45,860 nt of DNA from CAZCEC01 sp964497615 (GCA_964497615.1 CAZCEC010000051.1:1-45860), one strand, 5' to 3'; counted from the stretch's first letter, positions 24,981 to 34,175 are shown. Notes: generated from the sequence alone by a model not told the origin. Program-made: numbers and translations.

Positions 24981-26793
24981 GGACCGGGAACGACTGGCCA
25001 TGCTGCTGCAGGCCGTCGGCGCGCATCCCTGGGCGCGGACTGAGCTGCTGCGCTCGCACAGCGGCCTGCACCAGAGCGAATACGAGGCCGCAATCCGGCT
25101 GGCACGGCGCTATCGCCTGGTGACCCGCGCGGTGATCCGCGGCCTGGGGCAGACGCCCGCGCGCTATGGCCTGACGCCCGCCGGCGCCGAGCGCGTCGGC
25201 CTGGTGCACTCCGCGCCCTGGCAGCAGCGCACGCTCCTGGCGGCGCTCAAGCTGGACTATGCGCGCGCCCTGCTCAACTACTGGTTTGCCGCGCCGGGCG
25301 TGGTGTGGGCGCTCTCGCCCTACCTCGTGCCCGCCCAAAGCCTGCGGCCGCACCATCCGCCCAGTCACACCCGGCCGGATTTCGCCGCGCGCGCCTATCG
25401 CTCGCTGCGGCTGGACGGCCTGGCCTGCGTGCGGGTTGGCCCCCGCGCCTACCGCAACGTGGCGCTGCTTCTTGATCCCGGCCATCTCAAGCCCCAATGG
25501 CTACATCAGGTGTTTCGCAGCGCCCACGCCTGGCGGCGGCGGCCCGAGTTTTACGCGGCAGAGCACACCTACTTTCCGACCTTCGTCATCATCACGCTCG
25601 ACCACCAGCGGCTGACCGAGGCGGCCCAGGCGTGGCAAGCGGCACTGCACGGCGGGGAGTGGGGCGGCCCCTTGCGGCTGACGACCGTGGAAGCGCTTGG
25701 CCGAGGCCAGTGGTGGAACGAGCGCCGCGCGCCCACGGCGCTGTGGGCCGGCGCGGTGGACTCGCCCCGGCCCAGCCGCCGCCCGGCCGCGCCCGACGTG
25801 GGCTGGTGGGGGGCACCAGCCCGGGACGAGGTGGCCGCGAACCAACCCGCCAGCAACCAACCGGCGCGGCGTTACCCAGGGCAATCCATGGGTGTGAACC
25901 GAACAGAGATGAAGCACATGCTGGCCACGCATCAAGCGCTCAGCATCAATGCCCGCGGGTTGCTTGACCGGATTGGCCAATACCCGCTGATCGCGGCCGA
26001 TGACCTGGCGGTCGTGATGGCTTGCACGTCGAATCACGTCCGCGCGGGCCTGCAGGAATTGAGGGCGAGTGGTTTGGTCGAACGGATGCCGCCGGACAAC
26101 GGGCACGTCCTGACCTGGCTGGGCCTATGCCTGCTCGCGGCGCAGGTGGGCCTCGCGCCGGTGGAGTATGCGCGGCTGCGCGGCTGGCCCGTGCGCCAGA
26201 CCGCCGCCGGGACCGAATACGCCACCGGTTGGCTCGACCGCGTGCGCGCCCATACCGCGCTGATCCTGGACTTCTTGGTGGGGTTATGCCGCCATGGCCC
26301 GCCCCGCCTTGCCCTCGTGCGCTGGGACCATGTGCAGTGCTTGTTTGATTTGCCTGAGCGCACAAGGCCGGCGCCCGACGCGGCGTTTGAGGGACTCCAG
26401 GCGGTGGTGCCGGACGCCACCGGCGTCGTGTCGATCCGGTCGTCGAGCGGGGACGGCCGCGAGCAGGCCTTCTGGCTGGAAGTGGATCGCAACAGCGTGC
26501 ATGGCCAGAAGCTGCGGGACAAGCTTGCCCGCTACTACCAGCGCGGCGGACAGTGGGATGGGCTGGCCGGCAACCTGCCGCGGCTGCTGATCCTGGTGGA
26601 GCGCGGGGGCGAGGGCCGACTGCGGTCGCTCCAGCGGCGGCTGTGTGACATGAATGCCCAATTCCGCAGCGCGCTCGATGTCCGCCTGTCCCGTGCCGAT
26701 CTGTTGGCCGACGACCAGGGGCGCTTGAACCCGATCAAGCCGGCCTGGCGAACCGTCACGTCAAGCGAGTTCGTAGGCGCCTTCGAGACCTAA
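24958..26793 (+). CDS. Double replication-relaxation (putative relaxase) protein
   Basis: A 611-residue protein resembling the replication-relaxation family found next to coupling ATPases in Gram-positive-type elements. It contains two related halves. Each starts with a winged-helix domain (about 10-80 and 320-385). The second half keeps the family pattern (PDAAFEG, FWLEVDRNS, KLRDKLARYY; about 475-520), while the first has PDFAARAY and lost most acidic residues. A Pro/Ala linker joins the halves near residue 295. One active half and one DNA-binding half is a likely arrangement (inference). GGGGAAAGGA precedes the ATG. No other relaxase candidate is present. Confidence 0.7.
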   Translation: MGKRKQIEDRERLAMLLQAVGAHPWARTELLRSHSGLHQSEYEAAIRLARRYRLVTRAVIRGLGQTPARYGLTPAGAERVGLVHSAPWQQRTLLAALKLDYARALLNYWFAAPGVVWALSPYLVPAQSLRPHHPPSHTRPDFAARAYRSLRLDGLACVRVGPRAYRNVALLLDPGHLKPQWLHQVFRSAHAWRRRPEFYAAEHTYFPTFVIITLDHQRLTEAAQAWQAALHGGEWGGPLRLTTVEALGRGQWWNERRAPTALWAGAVDSPRPSRRPAAPDVGWWGAPARDEVAANQPASNQPARRYPGQSMGVNRTEMKHMLATHQALSINARGLLDRIGQYPLIAADDLAVVMACTSNHVRAGLQELRASGLVERMPPDNGHVLTWLGLCLLAAQVGLAPVEYARLRGWPVRQTAAGTEYATGWLDRVRAHTALILDFLVGLCRHGPPRLALVRWDHVQCLFDLPERTRPAPDAAFEGLQAVVPDATGVVSIRSSSGDGREQAFWLEVDRNSVHGQKLRDKLARYYQRGGQWDGLAGNLPRLLILVERGGEGRLRSLQRRLCDMNAQFRSALDVRLSRADLLADDQGRLNPIKPAWRTVTSSEFVGAFET

Positions 26794-26797
26794 TCAG

Positions 26798-28018
26798 ATG
26801 ATCGACCCGACGAACCGTGCCACCGTGGATGAGATCAAGGCCCGCCATCCCCTGCAGGACGTGGCGCCGCGCTATGTGGTGGCGCTTCGGCACACCGGCA
26901 GCCATCTGGTCGGCCGCTGCCCGTTCCACGACGACCAGCACCCGAGCTTCGCGGTCCATTTGCCGACGCAGACCTGGCACTGCTACGCCGCCTCGTGCGA
27001 CCTCGGCGGCGACGTCATCGACCTGGTCGGGCACGCCCGGTTCGGCCGGGCCTGGAACAGCCGCGACAAGGCGATGTTTAAGGAAGCCCTGGCCGACCTG
27101 GATGGCGACCGGTTGCCGCCCCTGCGCCAGCCCGTGCCGGCGGCCTGGCACCGCCCGCAGGCCTGGCGGCCGGTCGAGCTCAGCCCGCGGGTCCAGCTGC
27201 TGCTACACACCGCGGCCCGGCTGTATCACACGACGCTGCTGGCGCTGGGGCAAGGCCCTGGCACGCCGTACGACACCCTGCGCCGGCGCGGCTTCAGCCA
27301 CCGCACCATCCGCCAGGAAGCGCTTGGCTACGCCACCGGTGACCTGCTGGCGCCAGCCCTCCTGGCCTGCGGGCTGCTGCTGGACGCCGCAGCCAAAGCT
27401 TACCTGCTGGATCCTGATCGGCGGTACCGCGAGTTCATGACGGGCCGCATCGTATTCATCGAGCGCGACCGCAGCGGCCGTGTCCTGCACCTGATCGGGC
27501 GCGCGTTTTCGCCGGCCCTCAACCCGCAAGCGCCGAAGTACCTGAGCCTGAAGGAGCTGGCCAAGCCGCTGTATGGCTATGCCCGCCTTGACCGCCGCGA
27601 GAGCGATCTGCCGGTCCTGCTGGTGGAGAGCCCACCCGACGCCCTCACCGCGCGGCAGTGGGGGTTGGACGCGCTCGCCAACATCGGCACGCGGATGAAG
27701 GCCGAACACGCCGCGCTCCTGGCGCGGCTGAAGCGCCCGCTGGTGATCGTGCCCCACAACGACGGCGGGCCGGGCCTGGCGGCCGCCGAGCGCTGGCGGG
27801 AATTGATCGGCCGCGGCACGTTGGCCGAGTTGCCAGACGGCGTGAAGGATCTCAATGAGCTGGCCGCGCGCCCCGATGGCGAGCGCGAGTTTCTGAAGCT
27901 GATGCGGGCGCTGGGCTACGAGCGCCGGCCGGCGCGTGTCGTGCGCGCGCCGCGCAGCCGGCCCGAATACACCCAGTCGATGGCCTGGGCCGAGACCTTG
28001 CTGGCGAGCCAACTGTGA
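26798..28018 (+). CDS. CHC2 zinc-finger DNA primase
   Basis: A 406-residue DnaG-type primase carried by the element. The zinc finger has Cys41, His44, Cys62 and Cys67 (CPFHDDQHPSF, then WHCYAASC), typical of CHC2 primases. A central region (about 120-220) precedes a Toprim-like domain with VLLVESPPDAL. The usual DxD acidic pair is altered to PHNDGGPG, so catalytic strength is uncertain. It could prime lagging-strand synthesis on transferred single-stranded DNA, together with the DnaB-like ATPase at 32974. It starts 4 bp after the relaxase-like stop. Confidence 0.85.
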   Translation: MIDPTNRATVDEIKARHPLQDVAPRYVVALRHTGSHLVGRCPFHDDQHPSFAVHLPTQTWHCYAASCDLGGDVIDLVGHARFGRAWNSRDKAMFKEALADLDGDRLPPLRQPVPAAWHRPQAWRPVELSPRVQLLLHTAARLYHTTLLALGQGPGTPYDTLRRRGFSHRTIRQEALGYATGDLLAPALLACGLLLDAAAKAYLLDPDRRYREFMTGRIVFIERDRSGRVLHLIGRAFSPALNPQAPKYLSLKELAKPLYGYARLDRRESDLPVLLVESPPDALTARQWGLDALANIGTRMKAEHAALLARLKRPLVIVPHNDGGPGLAAAERWRELIGRGTLAELPDGVKDLNELAARPDGEREFLKLMRALGYERRPARVVRAPRSRPEYTQSMAWAETLLASQL

Positions 28019-28028
28019 TGGGTGCGAG

Positions 28029-29372
28029 GTGACCGTAAACGTGTTGGGCAGCGGTTGGTTGGTGATGGTGGTCGGCGGCCTGTTCGTGGGGGCAGTGCTT
28101 TGGGGCGTGTGGCAGGCCGGCCAGTGGCTGCTCCAGCGTGAGCGCGCCTGGGGCGATGCGCTAGGCGTGGTGATGGCGGCCACGGTGCTGCGCCGCGATC
28201 GGGAGCAGACCCTCGGCCTGATCCTCGAGCGCAGCCTCGAACCGCTGGGCGGCCTGGGCGGTACGCTGCACCTGATCCGGCCACCAGCGGCGGGATACAG
28301 CTTGGCGCAGGCCGTGAACGTCGTGCAACTGGACTGGCTCGCGGCACTGCCGGCCGACGACCTCGTGCTGTGCCGATCGTTGGCCGCGAAGGGGCCTGTT
28401 CTTGTGCCCGTGGCCGAGGTCGCGGCGCGCTGGCGGGCGCTGGCACCGGGCGGGGGCCAGGCCCTCGTGGGCGTCGCGCTTGGCCGGCAGGCACTGCTGG
28501 TGCTGGCCTGGCCCGCCGCCCACCAGGCCGAGCGGCAGCTGCCGGCCCTGCAGGCCATCCAGCGCTATAGCGAGCAGGTGCTGGCCGAGTTTGCCGAGAT
28601 CGAGGCCCGGGCCGCGGATATTCAGGCGTTGAGCGCGAGCCTTGGCCAACAGGAGCGGCTGACCCGCACCGCCGCGCATGATCTGGGCAACAAGTTGGCA
28701 GCGGCCCAGTCGTTCCTGGACCTGGCCGCTGGCAACGGGCGCCTGGTGGGCGAAGACATCGAGCTTGTCCAGGAGGCGCGGGAGCAGCTCAGCCTTAGCC
28801 AACCGCTGGTCGATGAGCTCAGCGACCCCGGCCGCGTGATCGAGACCGAACCGCTCGAGGTCGAGGAGCTGGTCCGGCTGGCCGCCGCGATGCTGGCCCG
28901 CCGGCGGCGCGAGCAGGGGGTGGGCTTCTCGTTGGAAATCGCGCCTGGCCTGCCGGCCGTGTGGGGCGAGCGCCTGGCCGTGCTCCGCGTCCTGGACAAC
29001 TTGCTGTCCAACACGCTCCGGCACAATTGGGGTCAGCCCGACCTGCGCGTATGGCTGCGGGTCTGGGCAGAAGAGGCGCGGGTGGTGTTTGAAGTCGGCG
29101 ACAACGGGATGGGCATCCCAGGTACACGGATCGGGCAGCTCTTCGAATTCGGCTTTCGGCTGGACGGCACGGGTAAGTTGAAGGGGCACGGCCTGGGGCT
29201 CTGGTCCAGCCGGCGGCTGATCGAGGCGCAGGGCGGCGAGATTTGGGTCGAAAGCACACCGGGCGTCGCGACACGCTTCTGCTTCGCACTGGCCGCCGTC
29301 ACGGCGGAGCCTGACTCTGGCCCGCGGGCCGTGCCGGCGGCCCCGGCTAAAAGCGCGGCGGCGAGCCGGTGA
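28029..29372 (+). CDS. Membrane histidine kinase
   Basis: A 447-residue sensor kinase. A single N-terminal membrane helix (about 7-28) is followed by a GAF-like soluble domain (about 45-190), which may sense a small ligand. A coiled segment leads to the HisKA-type box HDLGNKL with His217, and then the HATPase domain with LLSNTLRHN, DNGMGIPG and GHGLGLWSS. The GTG at 28029 is the first start in frame after the primase stop; upstream codons lie within the primase. It is first of a signalling block with a second kinase and two response regulators. Its stop overlaps the following ATG. Confidence 0.82.
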   Translation: MTVNVLGSGWLVMVVGGLFVGAVLWGVWQAGQWLLQRERAWGDALGVVMAATVLRRDREQTLGLILERSLEPLGGLGGTLHLIRPPAAGYSLAQAVNVVQLDWLAALPADDLVLCRSLAAKGPVLVPVAEVAARWRALAPGGGQALVGVALGRQALLVLAWPAAHQAERQLPALQAIQRYSEQVLAEFAEIEARAADIQALSASLGQQERLTRTAAHDLGNKLAAAQSFLDLAAGNGRLVGEDIELVQEAREQLSLSQPLVDELSDPGRVIETEPLEVEELVRLAAAMLARRRREQGVGFSLEIAPGLPAVWGERLAVLRVLDNLLSNTLRHNWGQPDLRVWLRVWAEEARVVFEVGDNGMGIPGTRIGQLFEFGFRLDGTGKLKGHGLGLWSSRRLIEAQGGEIWVESTPGVATRFCFALAAVTAEPDSGPRAVPAAPAKSAAASR

Positions 29373-30571
29373 TGGGGGCGCGCCGGATGGATGTTACCGT
29401 GGAAGAGCTGCGCACGTATGCGCGCTGCCCGCTGGAGTGGTTCTGGGAACGGCGGATCGGGATTCCACGGCCGCAGACGATCGCGGCGCTCGTGCCAGCG
29501 GCGGTCCGCGCCGGACTCGACTTCTATTACGACGGGCATGCCGCCGACCTGGCAAGCGCCGTGGGGCTGGTCTGGCAGGATTGGTGCGAAGGCTGGGGGG
29601 ATGCAGCCCTGGCCGGCGACCTGGCCCGCTACGCGGTGGGGCGGGCCAAGATCCTCAACCTGTTCGCCGCGGGCCACGTGCAGCGGCCGGGCGGGGGGCG
29701 CTATGCGGTGCCCGAAATGACCAACGAATACCGACAGCGCATGCACGCTGGTGGCCTGACCAAACTCGGCCGCCAGCTCGACGAATTTGCCCGGACCCAC
29801 TCCCTGCTCGCGGCCGACGAGGATGACCGCCCAGGCAGTGCCCTGGGCGATGCCGTTGCTGAAAGTCTGGCCGCGGCGGAGCGGTGTGCGCCCGATCTCC
29901 CCGTCCGCGAGATCGTGCTCGGCCGCCAGGCTCCCTACCAGGTAGAGGGTCTCGGGCCCGTGCGCCTAGCGGGCCAGGCCGATCTATTGCTGCCCGACGC
30001 CGATGCGCCCGAGGCGGTGGTGGTGGAAGTTCATGACTTCGACCCCGCGCCGTGGATGCGGGCTGGGATCGCCGGGCGGGATCTACGTGTAATCGCTGCT
30101 TCACTGGGGAAGCCTGCTGAGACAACGCCAACAGTCACGTGGGAACGGGTGTCCCGCGTCGTCTACCGCCACTGGCCGACCGGCGAGGTCTACCGCTTTC
30201 GCGAGACCAACAGCGGCCACCTCCTGGCGCTAGTGGCTTCGATCGCCCGCGGGATGCGTCAGCAGGTCGTGGTCCCGCGCGCCGTGACGGGCTACGAGCA
30301 CTGTCGAGCGTGCGCTTATCGTCCCGAGTGCTGGGACGGTGCGAATTGGGATACGTTGCCCCTGATCGATGCCGGCCTGCTGGGCGCGGCCGAGGCGCTG
30401 CGGGGCACCATGCAGCAATTTCGCGCCAGCCTGGCCACCGACCGCGGGGCGGCGCAGCGTATGCGCCAAACTCTGGGTGTTCTAGAAGAAGCCTTGGCGG
30501 AATCAGAACCTGCCGCAATCTTGGGTGCGAGTCGACAGGTGCTGGAGGAGACCGATGGCCATGGCGGCTGA
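29372..30571 (+). CDS. Cas4/AddB-like PD-(D/E)XK Fe-S protein with altered active site
   Basis: A 399-residue protein with the split iron-sulfur cysteine pattern of Cas4 and AddB nucleases: Cys19 near the N-terminus and Cys311, Cys314 and Cys320 at the C-terminus (HCRACAYRPEC). The nuclease core shows GQADLLL with Asp204, then Glu219-Val-His221 where the family has E-x-K. The catalytic lysine is therefore replaced by histidine, so cleavage activity is doubtful or altered. It sits between two histidine kinases, an odd place for a nuclease. It may bind DNA ends during transfer or sense redox state through the cluster; both are inference. Confidence 0.75.
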   Translation: MGARRMDVTVEELRTYARCPLEWFWERRIGIPRPQTIAALVPAAVRAGLDFYYDGHAADLASAVGLVWQDWCEGWGDAALAGDLARYAVGRAKILNLFAAGHVQRPGGGRYAVPEMTNEYRQRMHAGGLTKLGRQLDEFARTHSLLAADEDDRPGSALGDAVAESLAAAERCAPDLPVREIVLGRQAPYQVEGLGPVRLAGQADLLLPDADAPEAVVVEVHDFDPAPWMRAGIAGRDLRVIAASLGKPAETTPTVTWERVSRVVYRHWPTGEVYRFRETNSGHLLALVASIARGMRQQVVVPRAVTGYEHCRACAYRPECWDGANWDTLPLIDAGLLGAAEALRGTMQQFRASLATDRGAAQRMRQTLGVLEEALAESEPAAILGASRQVLEETDGHGG

Positions 30572-31319
30572 TGAAACAAATGCCCTGGATGCGCTCCGTC
30601 AGGAACACGCAGCCTTCTTGCGGGTAGTCGCGCACGCCCTGCGGACGCCGCTGCAATCACTCCAGGGGTTCGCGGAGCTGCTGGAGCCCGGCCTCCCGCC
30701 CGCCCAGGTCGAGCACTATCTGAGCTTCATCAAGCGCGACACCGCCCACCTGGCGGCGGTAGTGGACGACCTGTGTCTGCGGCACGAGTTGGAGCGGGGG
30801 GCGCTGGTGCTGTTCCCGGCGGCTATCGACGTGGGCATCCTCCTGGCAGAGCTCGCCGCCAGCTTCGAGGCCCGTCTGCCAGATTGCGTGGTCGGCTTCG
30901 AATACACCGACGACCTGCCGGCCGCCTATGCTGACCCGGACCGGCTGATGCACATCCTGGGCACGCTACTGCTCAACGCCGAGCGCTGCCGGCCCAATCC
31001 CCGTGGTTCCGGCTGGCTGACGATTGTTGCGCGGCACGATCCGGCGGCGCGGCAGGTGGAGTTTGTCGTGGACGACGATGGCCCGCGCGTGCCGGCCGAG
31101 TATGCCGCCGCAATGTTCGAGCCATTTCCGATGCTGCCGGCGGCGCTTGGTCGGCCGCGGTACGGCGTCGGGTTAGGGATGTACGCGGCCCGCGAGGTGG
31201 CGCGGCAGATGGGCGGAGACCTGTGCCTTTCCTTGAGGGTGAAACCGCCGGGCCGTCAATTCGGCAACACCTTCAAGGTGCGAGTACCCGCGTTCGCAGG
31301 GCAGGTGGGCCATGCCTGA
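30555..31319 (+). CDS. Soluble histidine kinase without sensor domain
   Basis: A 254-residue kinase with only the catalytic core. HALRTPLQSLQGF gives phospho-acceptor His27 and the HisKA domain. The HATPase domain has LLNAERCRPN, DDDGPRVPAE and GVGLGMYAA. No membrane segment or PAS/GAF domain precedes it, so its input must come from a partner, possibly the neighbouring membrane kinase or the Fe-S protein. GGAGGAG precedes the ATG at 30555. It overlaps the Fe-S gene by 17 bp and the next regulator by 8 bp. Confidence 0.83.
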   Translation: MAMAADETNALDALRQEHAAFLRVVAHALRTPLQSLQGFAELLEPGLPPAQVEHYLSFIKRDTAHLAAVVDDLCLRHELERGALVLFPAAIDVGILLAELAASFEARLPDCVVGFEYTDDLPAAYADPDRLMHILGTLLLNAERCRPNPRGSGWLTIVARHDPAARQVEFVVDDDGPRVPAEYAAAMFEPFPMLPAALGRPRYGVGLGMYAAREVARQMGGDLCLSLRVKPPGRQFGNTFKVRVPAFAGQVGHA

Positions 31320-31695
31320 TGTTTTGGTGGTGGAAGACGATTTCGCGCTGGGCGAGTTCGTGAGCCGGGCGTTGGGCCGGGACGGCATCCCCTACCGGCT
31401 GGCGCAGGATGGCGGGGAAGCCCTGCACCTGGCCGCCGAGCAGTGGCCGGCGGCGGTGCTGCTCGACCTGACGCTGCCCGGCACGCTCGACGGCTGGCAG
31501 GTATGGGATGCGCTGCTCGCGAAGGCGGGCGGGCAGACCTTGCGCGTCATCCTGTTTGCGGCAGAGCTGGACAGCCATGATTGGCAGCAGGCGCAACAGC
31601 GGGCCGCCTGGGCGGTCTTGCGCAAGCCGGTGAGTCGGGCGCAGTTGGTTGATCGGTTGCGCCGGGCGCTGGCGGAGAGCGCCATCCATGGCTGA
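31312..31695 (+). CDS. Stand-alone receiver-domain protein
   Basis: A 127-residue single-domain response regulator. The acidic pocket (Glu8, Asp9, Asp10), phospho-acceptor Asp52 (LLDLTLPG) and the conserved Lys in LRKPVS are present. The switch Thr/Ser after the fourth strand is replaced (LFAAE), so the conformational switch may be weak. It has no output domain and could be a phosphate relay or sink between the two kinases and the following regulator. It overlaps the next gene by 8 bp. Confidence 0.82.
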   Translation: MPDVLVVEDDFALGEFVSRALGRDGIPYRLAQDGGEALHLAAEQWPAAVLLDLTLPGTLDGWQVWDALLAKAGGQTLRVILFAAELDSHDWQQAQQRAAWAVLRKPVSRAQLVDRLRRALAESAIHG

Positions 31696-32428
31696 GCCGA
31701 CTGCACTGAGTCAGCGAGTTCTGCTGGTCGAGGACGAGGCGTCCCTGCTCGTCTTCTACCAGAAGGTGTTGGAAGAGGCTGGCTTTCACGTTCGCGCGGC
31801 GCGCAGCGGTCCGGAGGCCCTGGCCGCCTTTACCGAATTCAGTCCCGACCTGGTGCTCTTGGATTTGATGCTCCTGGGCGACATGGATGGCTTCGATGTG
31901 TTGACGGCGCTCCGTGCCCGCAGCCCGGTGCGCATCATCATTTTGACCGGCCAGGCCGGCGATGCCCGGGTGGTGCGCGGGCTGAACCTTGGCGCCGACA
32001 ACTACCTGGTAAAGCCTATCTCGGGCGCGCAGCTCGTGGCAAGGGTGCGGGCGCAGGTGCGCCGGACGCCGGGCGGGAATCTGTCGCCTGACCGCAGCCG
32101 CCGGCTGTTCTGCTATGGCGACCTGGTCATTGACCTGGGCCGGAGCCAGATGCTGCGCCGCGGCAGGCGCGTGGTGTTAGGCGAGGTCGAGCGCCGCCTC
32201 CTGGAACGGCTGCTGCAGACGCCGGGCCGGTTGGTGGGCTACGCCGAGTTGATGGAGGCGGGCTGGGGCGTGATCCAACCGAACATCCACCGCGAGGAAA
32301 TCCACCAGGTGCTCAACATGGCCTATCGGCTGCGGCGCAAGCTGCGCCAGGCGGAGGGGCGAGAAGTGCTCGAGACAGTGACCAGTGCCGGTCTGGTCAT
32401 CACGGCGCCGGACGAGGTCAGGGATTAG
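31688..32428 (+). CDS. OmpR-type response regulator
   Basis: A 246-residue regulator. The N-terminal receiver (about 10-125) has phospho-acceptor Asp59 (LLDLMLLGD), switch Thr in IILTGQ and Lys in LVKPIS. The C-terminal winged helix (about 145-245) has the OmpR/PhoB layout and could bind promoters of the transfer genes. No target boxes were recognised. The prepilin peptidase gene follows 3 bp later, which links this signalling block to pilus maturation. Confidence 0.87.
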   Translation: MAEPTALSQRVLLVEDEASLLVFYQKVLEEAGFHVRAARSGPEALAAFTEFSPDLVLLDLMLLGDMDGFDVLTALRARSPVRIIILTGQAGDARVVRGLNLGADNYLVKPISGAQLVARVRAQVRRTPGGNLSPDRSRRLFCYGDLVIDLGRSQMLRRGRRVVLGEVERRLLERLLQTPGRLVGYAELMEAGWGVIQPNIHREEIHQVLNMAYRLRRKLRQAEGREVLETVTSAGLVITAPDEVRD

Positions 32429-32431
32429 CTC

Positions 32432-32971
32432 ATGACCCAGGTGCAATCCGACGCGCTCGCGTGGGGTGTGCGCATGGCCATGACTATCGTGCTCGTGGGC
32501 TTGGCTATTTTCGATTGGCGTCACCATCGCGTGCCCAATTGGGCGGTACAACCGCTCTTGCTGGCGGGAGTGGTCCTCCTGCTCGTGCGGCTCTGGTTGG
32601 GTCAGTTCGGACCCGAGGCCCTGGCCGTAGCTGGGAGCACCTGGGCGGTCTGCCTGGTCCTGTGGTGGTTGCGCGCCTTCGGCGGCGGTGACATGAAGCT
32701 GGTTATGGCACTGATCGCGCTCGCACCCGACATGCTATTCATCTATATGCTCTTGGCGGCCGTGCTGGGCGGCTTGCTGCTCAACCTGGCCCTGGGCGAA
32801 GGGCCAGGCGGCCTTCGGCGGCTGGTGTCGCTGCTGTTTACCACCAGTCTGGTCGCGCTGCCCACGCGTGCGGAGATCACCGCCGCCTACGAGGCGCGCG
32901 GCCGGCCGATCACGTTCGCGTTCTGCCTGGCCGGCATCGTGTACTTGTGGCTGTTCTGGGCGGGGTTGTAG
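32432..32971 (+). CDS. cpaA: TadV/CpaA-type prepilin peptidase
   Basis: A 179-residue aspartyl prepilin peptidase (A24 family, short TadV/CpaA form without the N-methylating domain). The catalytic Asp28 sits in DWRHHRVPN and Asp87 in GGGDMKL, both at expected positions. Five or six membrane helices are visible. It would cleave the leaders of Flp (13282) and the TadE-like pseudopilins. It lies about 19 kb from them, which supports the view that the whole stretch between is one functional unit. Confidence 0.88.
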   Translation: MTQVQSDALAWGVRMAMTIVLVGLAIFDWRHHRVPNWAVQPLLLAGVVLLLVRLWLGQFGPEALAVAGSTWAVCLVLWWLRAFGGGDMKLVMALIALAPDMLFIYMLLAAVLGGLLLNLALGEGPGGLRRLVSLLFTTSLVALPTRAEITAAYEARGRPITFAFCLAGIVYLWLFWAGL

Positions 32972-32973
32972 CC

Positions 32974-34047
32974 ATGCCCGAAATACCACCCACAATCCGA
33001 CTGCCCAACACCGATGCCTTTCGTCCCCAGAACCTATGGGAAACGGTTCAGGCTTTCAACCAGCGGCTGCGCTCGGGCAACCTGGAGAACTACCGGCCCG
33101 CGCCGCTGGGGTTTCCGCAGCTCGACGCCTGCCTGGGCGGCGGCCTGCGTGCCGAGGATCTGTGCCTGGTGGGCGGGATGCAGAACGTGGGCAAGACCAT
33201 CTTCGTGCTGCAGGTCGCGCGCAACCTGGCCGCGGCCGGCGAAGTGCTGCCCATCGTGGTGTGCTATGAGCACGGCCCAGAGACCTTACTGCACCGCCTG
33301 TTGTGCCTCGAGTCTGTGAATGACCCCGTCGGTTTGGACCCCCAAGGGGTGACGCGGGACGCCGTCGAGAAGGCGGTCCTGTCCTATTACGACGTGAACC
33401 GAGACGCCGAAGCGCGGCAGCGGCTGGATCTGGATTGGCTGCTGGCGAACGTGCCGGGAATAGACCGGGCGTGGTACCGGCTGCGGGATTACCTGTGGCG
33501 GTTATGGCTGGTGCCCGGTGATGGCCTCGAAACCACCCTCCCAGTGCTGCACGAGTACGTGCGCATGGCCCAGCAGTTGGGGTTCGCGCGCGTCCTGCTG
33601 ATCGTAGACTATGCCCAACGCGTCCCGCTGGCCCCTCGGGTAGACGGAGGCCAGTTGACCGAGCATCAGCGCATCGACCATGTCATGCGCGGGCTGAAAG
33701 GCATCGCTATGAAGCTCGGTGTGCCGGTGGTGGCGGTGGCGGCCGCGGATGAGACAGCTCTACGCCGCCAGAGGGTTCACTTTGAGGATTTGTGGGGGCC
33801 GGCTACCGTTCAATATGAGCCCGACGTCGCCATCATTCTGAACCGCGATGCGGTCACGAAGGATGGCCCGCGCACGGTGAGAGTCGCCATTGAGAAGAAC
33901 CGCCACGGGCCGAGCGATGTCGAGTTTCGCCACGGCTTGGCCGGCGAACATTACCGCTTTACAGCTAGCGGCGATCGGCTCGAACACGCTTCCAGCTATC
34001 AAACCGAGCGGCTCCCAGCCGATTCGGTCCGCCGCAGCCGACGTTAG
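32974..34047 (+). CDS. DnaB-like RecA-fold ATPase
   Basis: A 357-residue protein corresponding to the C-terminal motor of DnaB-type replicative helicases. LGFPQLDACLGGGL leads into Walker A GMQNVGKT (Lys74), then VVCYEHGPE, Walker B LLIVDYAQRV and the arginine-finger region near IEKNRHGP. The N-terminal primase-binding domain of DnaB is missing. It probably works with the CHC2 primase in element replication or processing of transferred DNA. It starts 2 bp after the prepilin peptidase stop and is the last gene of the long operon. Confidence 0.82.
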   Translation: MPEIPPTIRLPNTDAFRPQNLWETVQAFNQRLRSGNLENYRPAPLGFPQLDACLGGGLRAEDLCLVGGMQNVGKTIFVLQVARNLAAAGEVLPIVVCYEHGPETLLHRLLCLESVNDPVGLDPQGVTRDAVEKAVLSYYDVNRDAEARQRLDLDWLLANVPGIDRAWYRLRDYLWRLWLVPGDGLETTLPVLHEYVRMAQQLGFARVLLIVDYAQRVPLAPRVDGGQLTEHQRIDHVMRGLKGIAMKLGVPVVAVAAADETALRRQRVHFEDLWGPATVQYEPDVAIILNRDAVTKDGPRTVRVAIEKNRHGPSDVEFRHGLAGEHYRFTASGDRLEHASSYQTERLPADSVRRSRR

Positions 34048-34130
34048 CCCGGCTCCTACTCAACTCTTCTCCGGCCGCGGGTCAGCCGGCCACATGCCCT
34101 GGACCGCGCCCTCGACCGCTCACTCTGTGA

Positions 34131-34170
34131 TATATTATGCGCACTACAGTAGCACTCACAGGCACGGAGG
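34131..34170 (+). promoter_or_regulatory. Putative promoter and ribosome site of the XRE gene
   Basis: A TATATTAT box lies at 34131-34138 and a CGGAGG ribosome site at 34165-34170, five bases before the GTG at 34176. The -35 element is unclear. The AT-rich box stands out in GC-rich DNA and begins the next transcription unit. Confidence 0.4.
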
Positions 34171-34175
34171 CGGAT

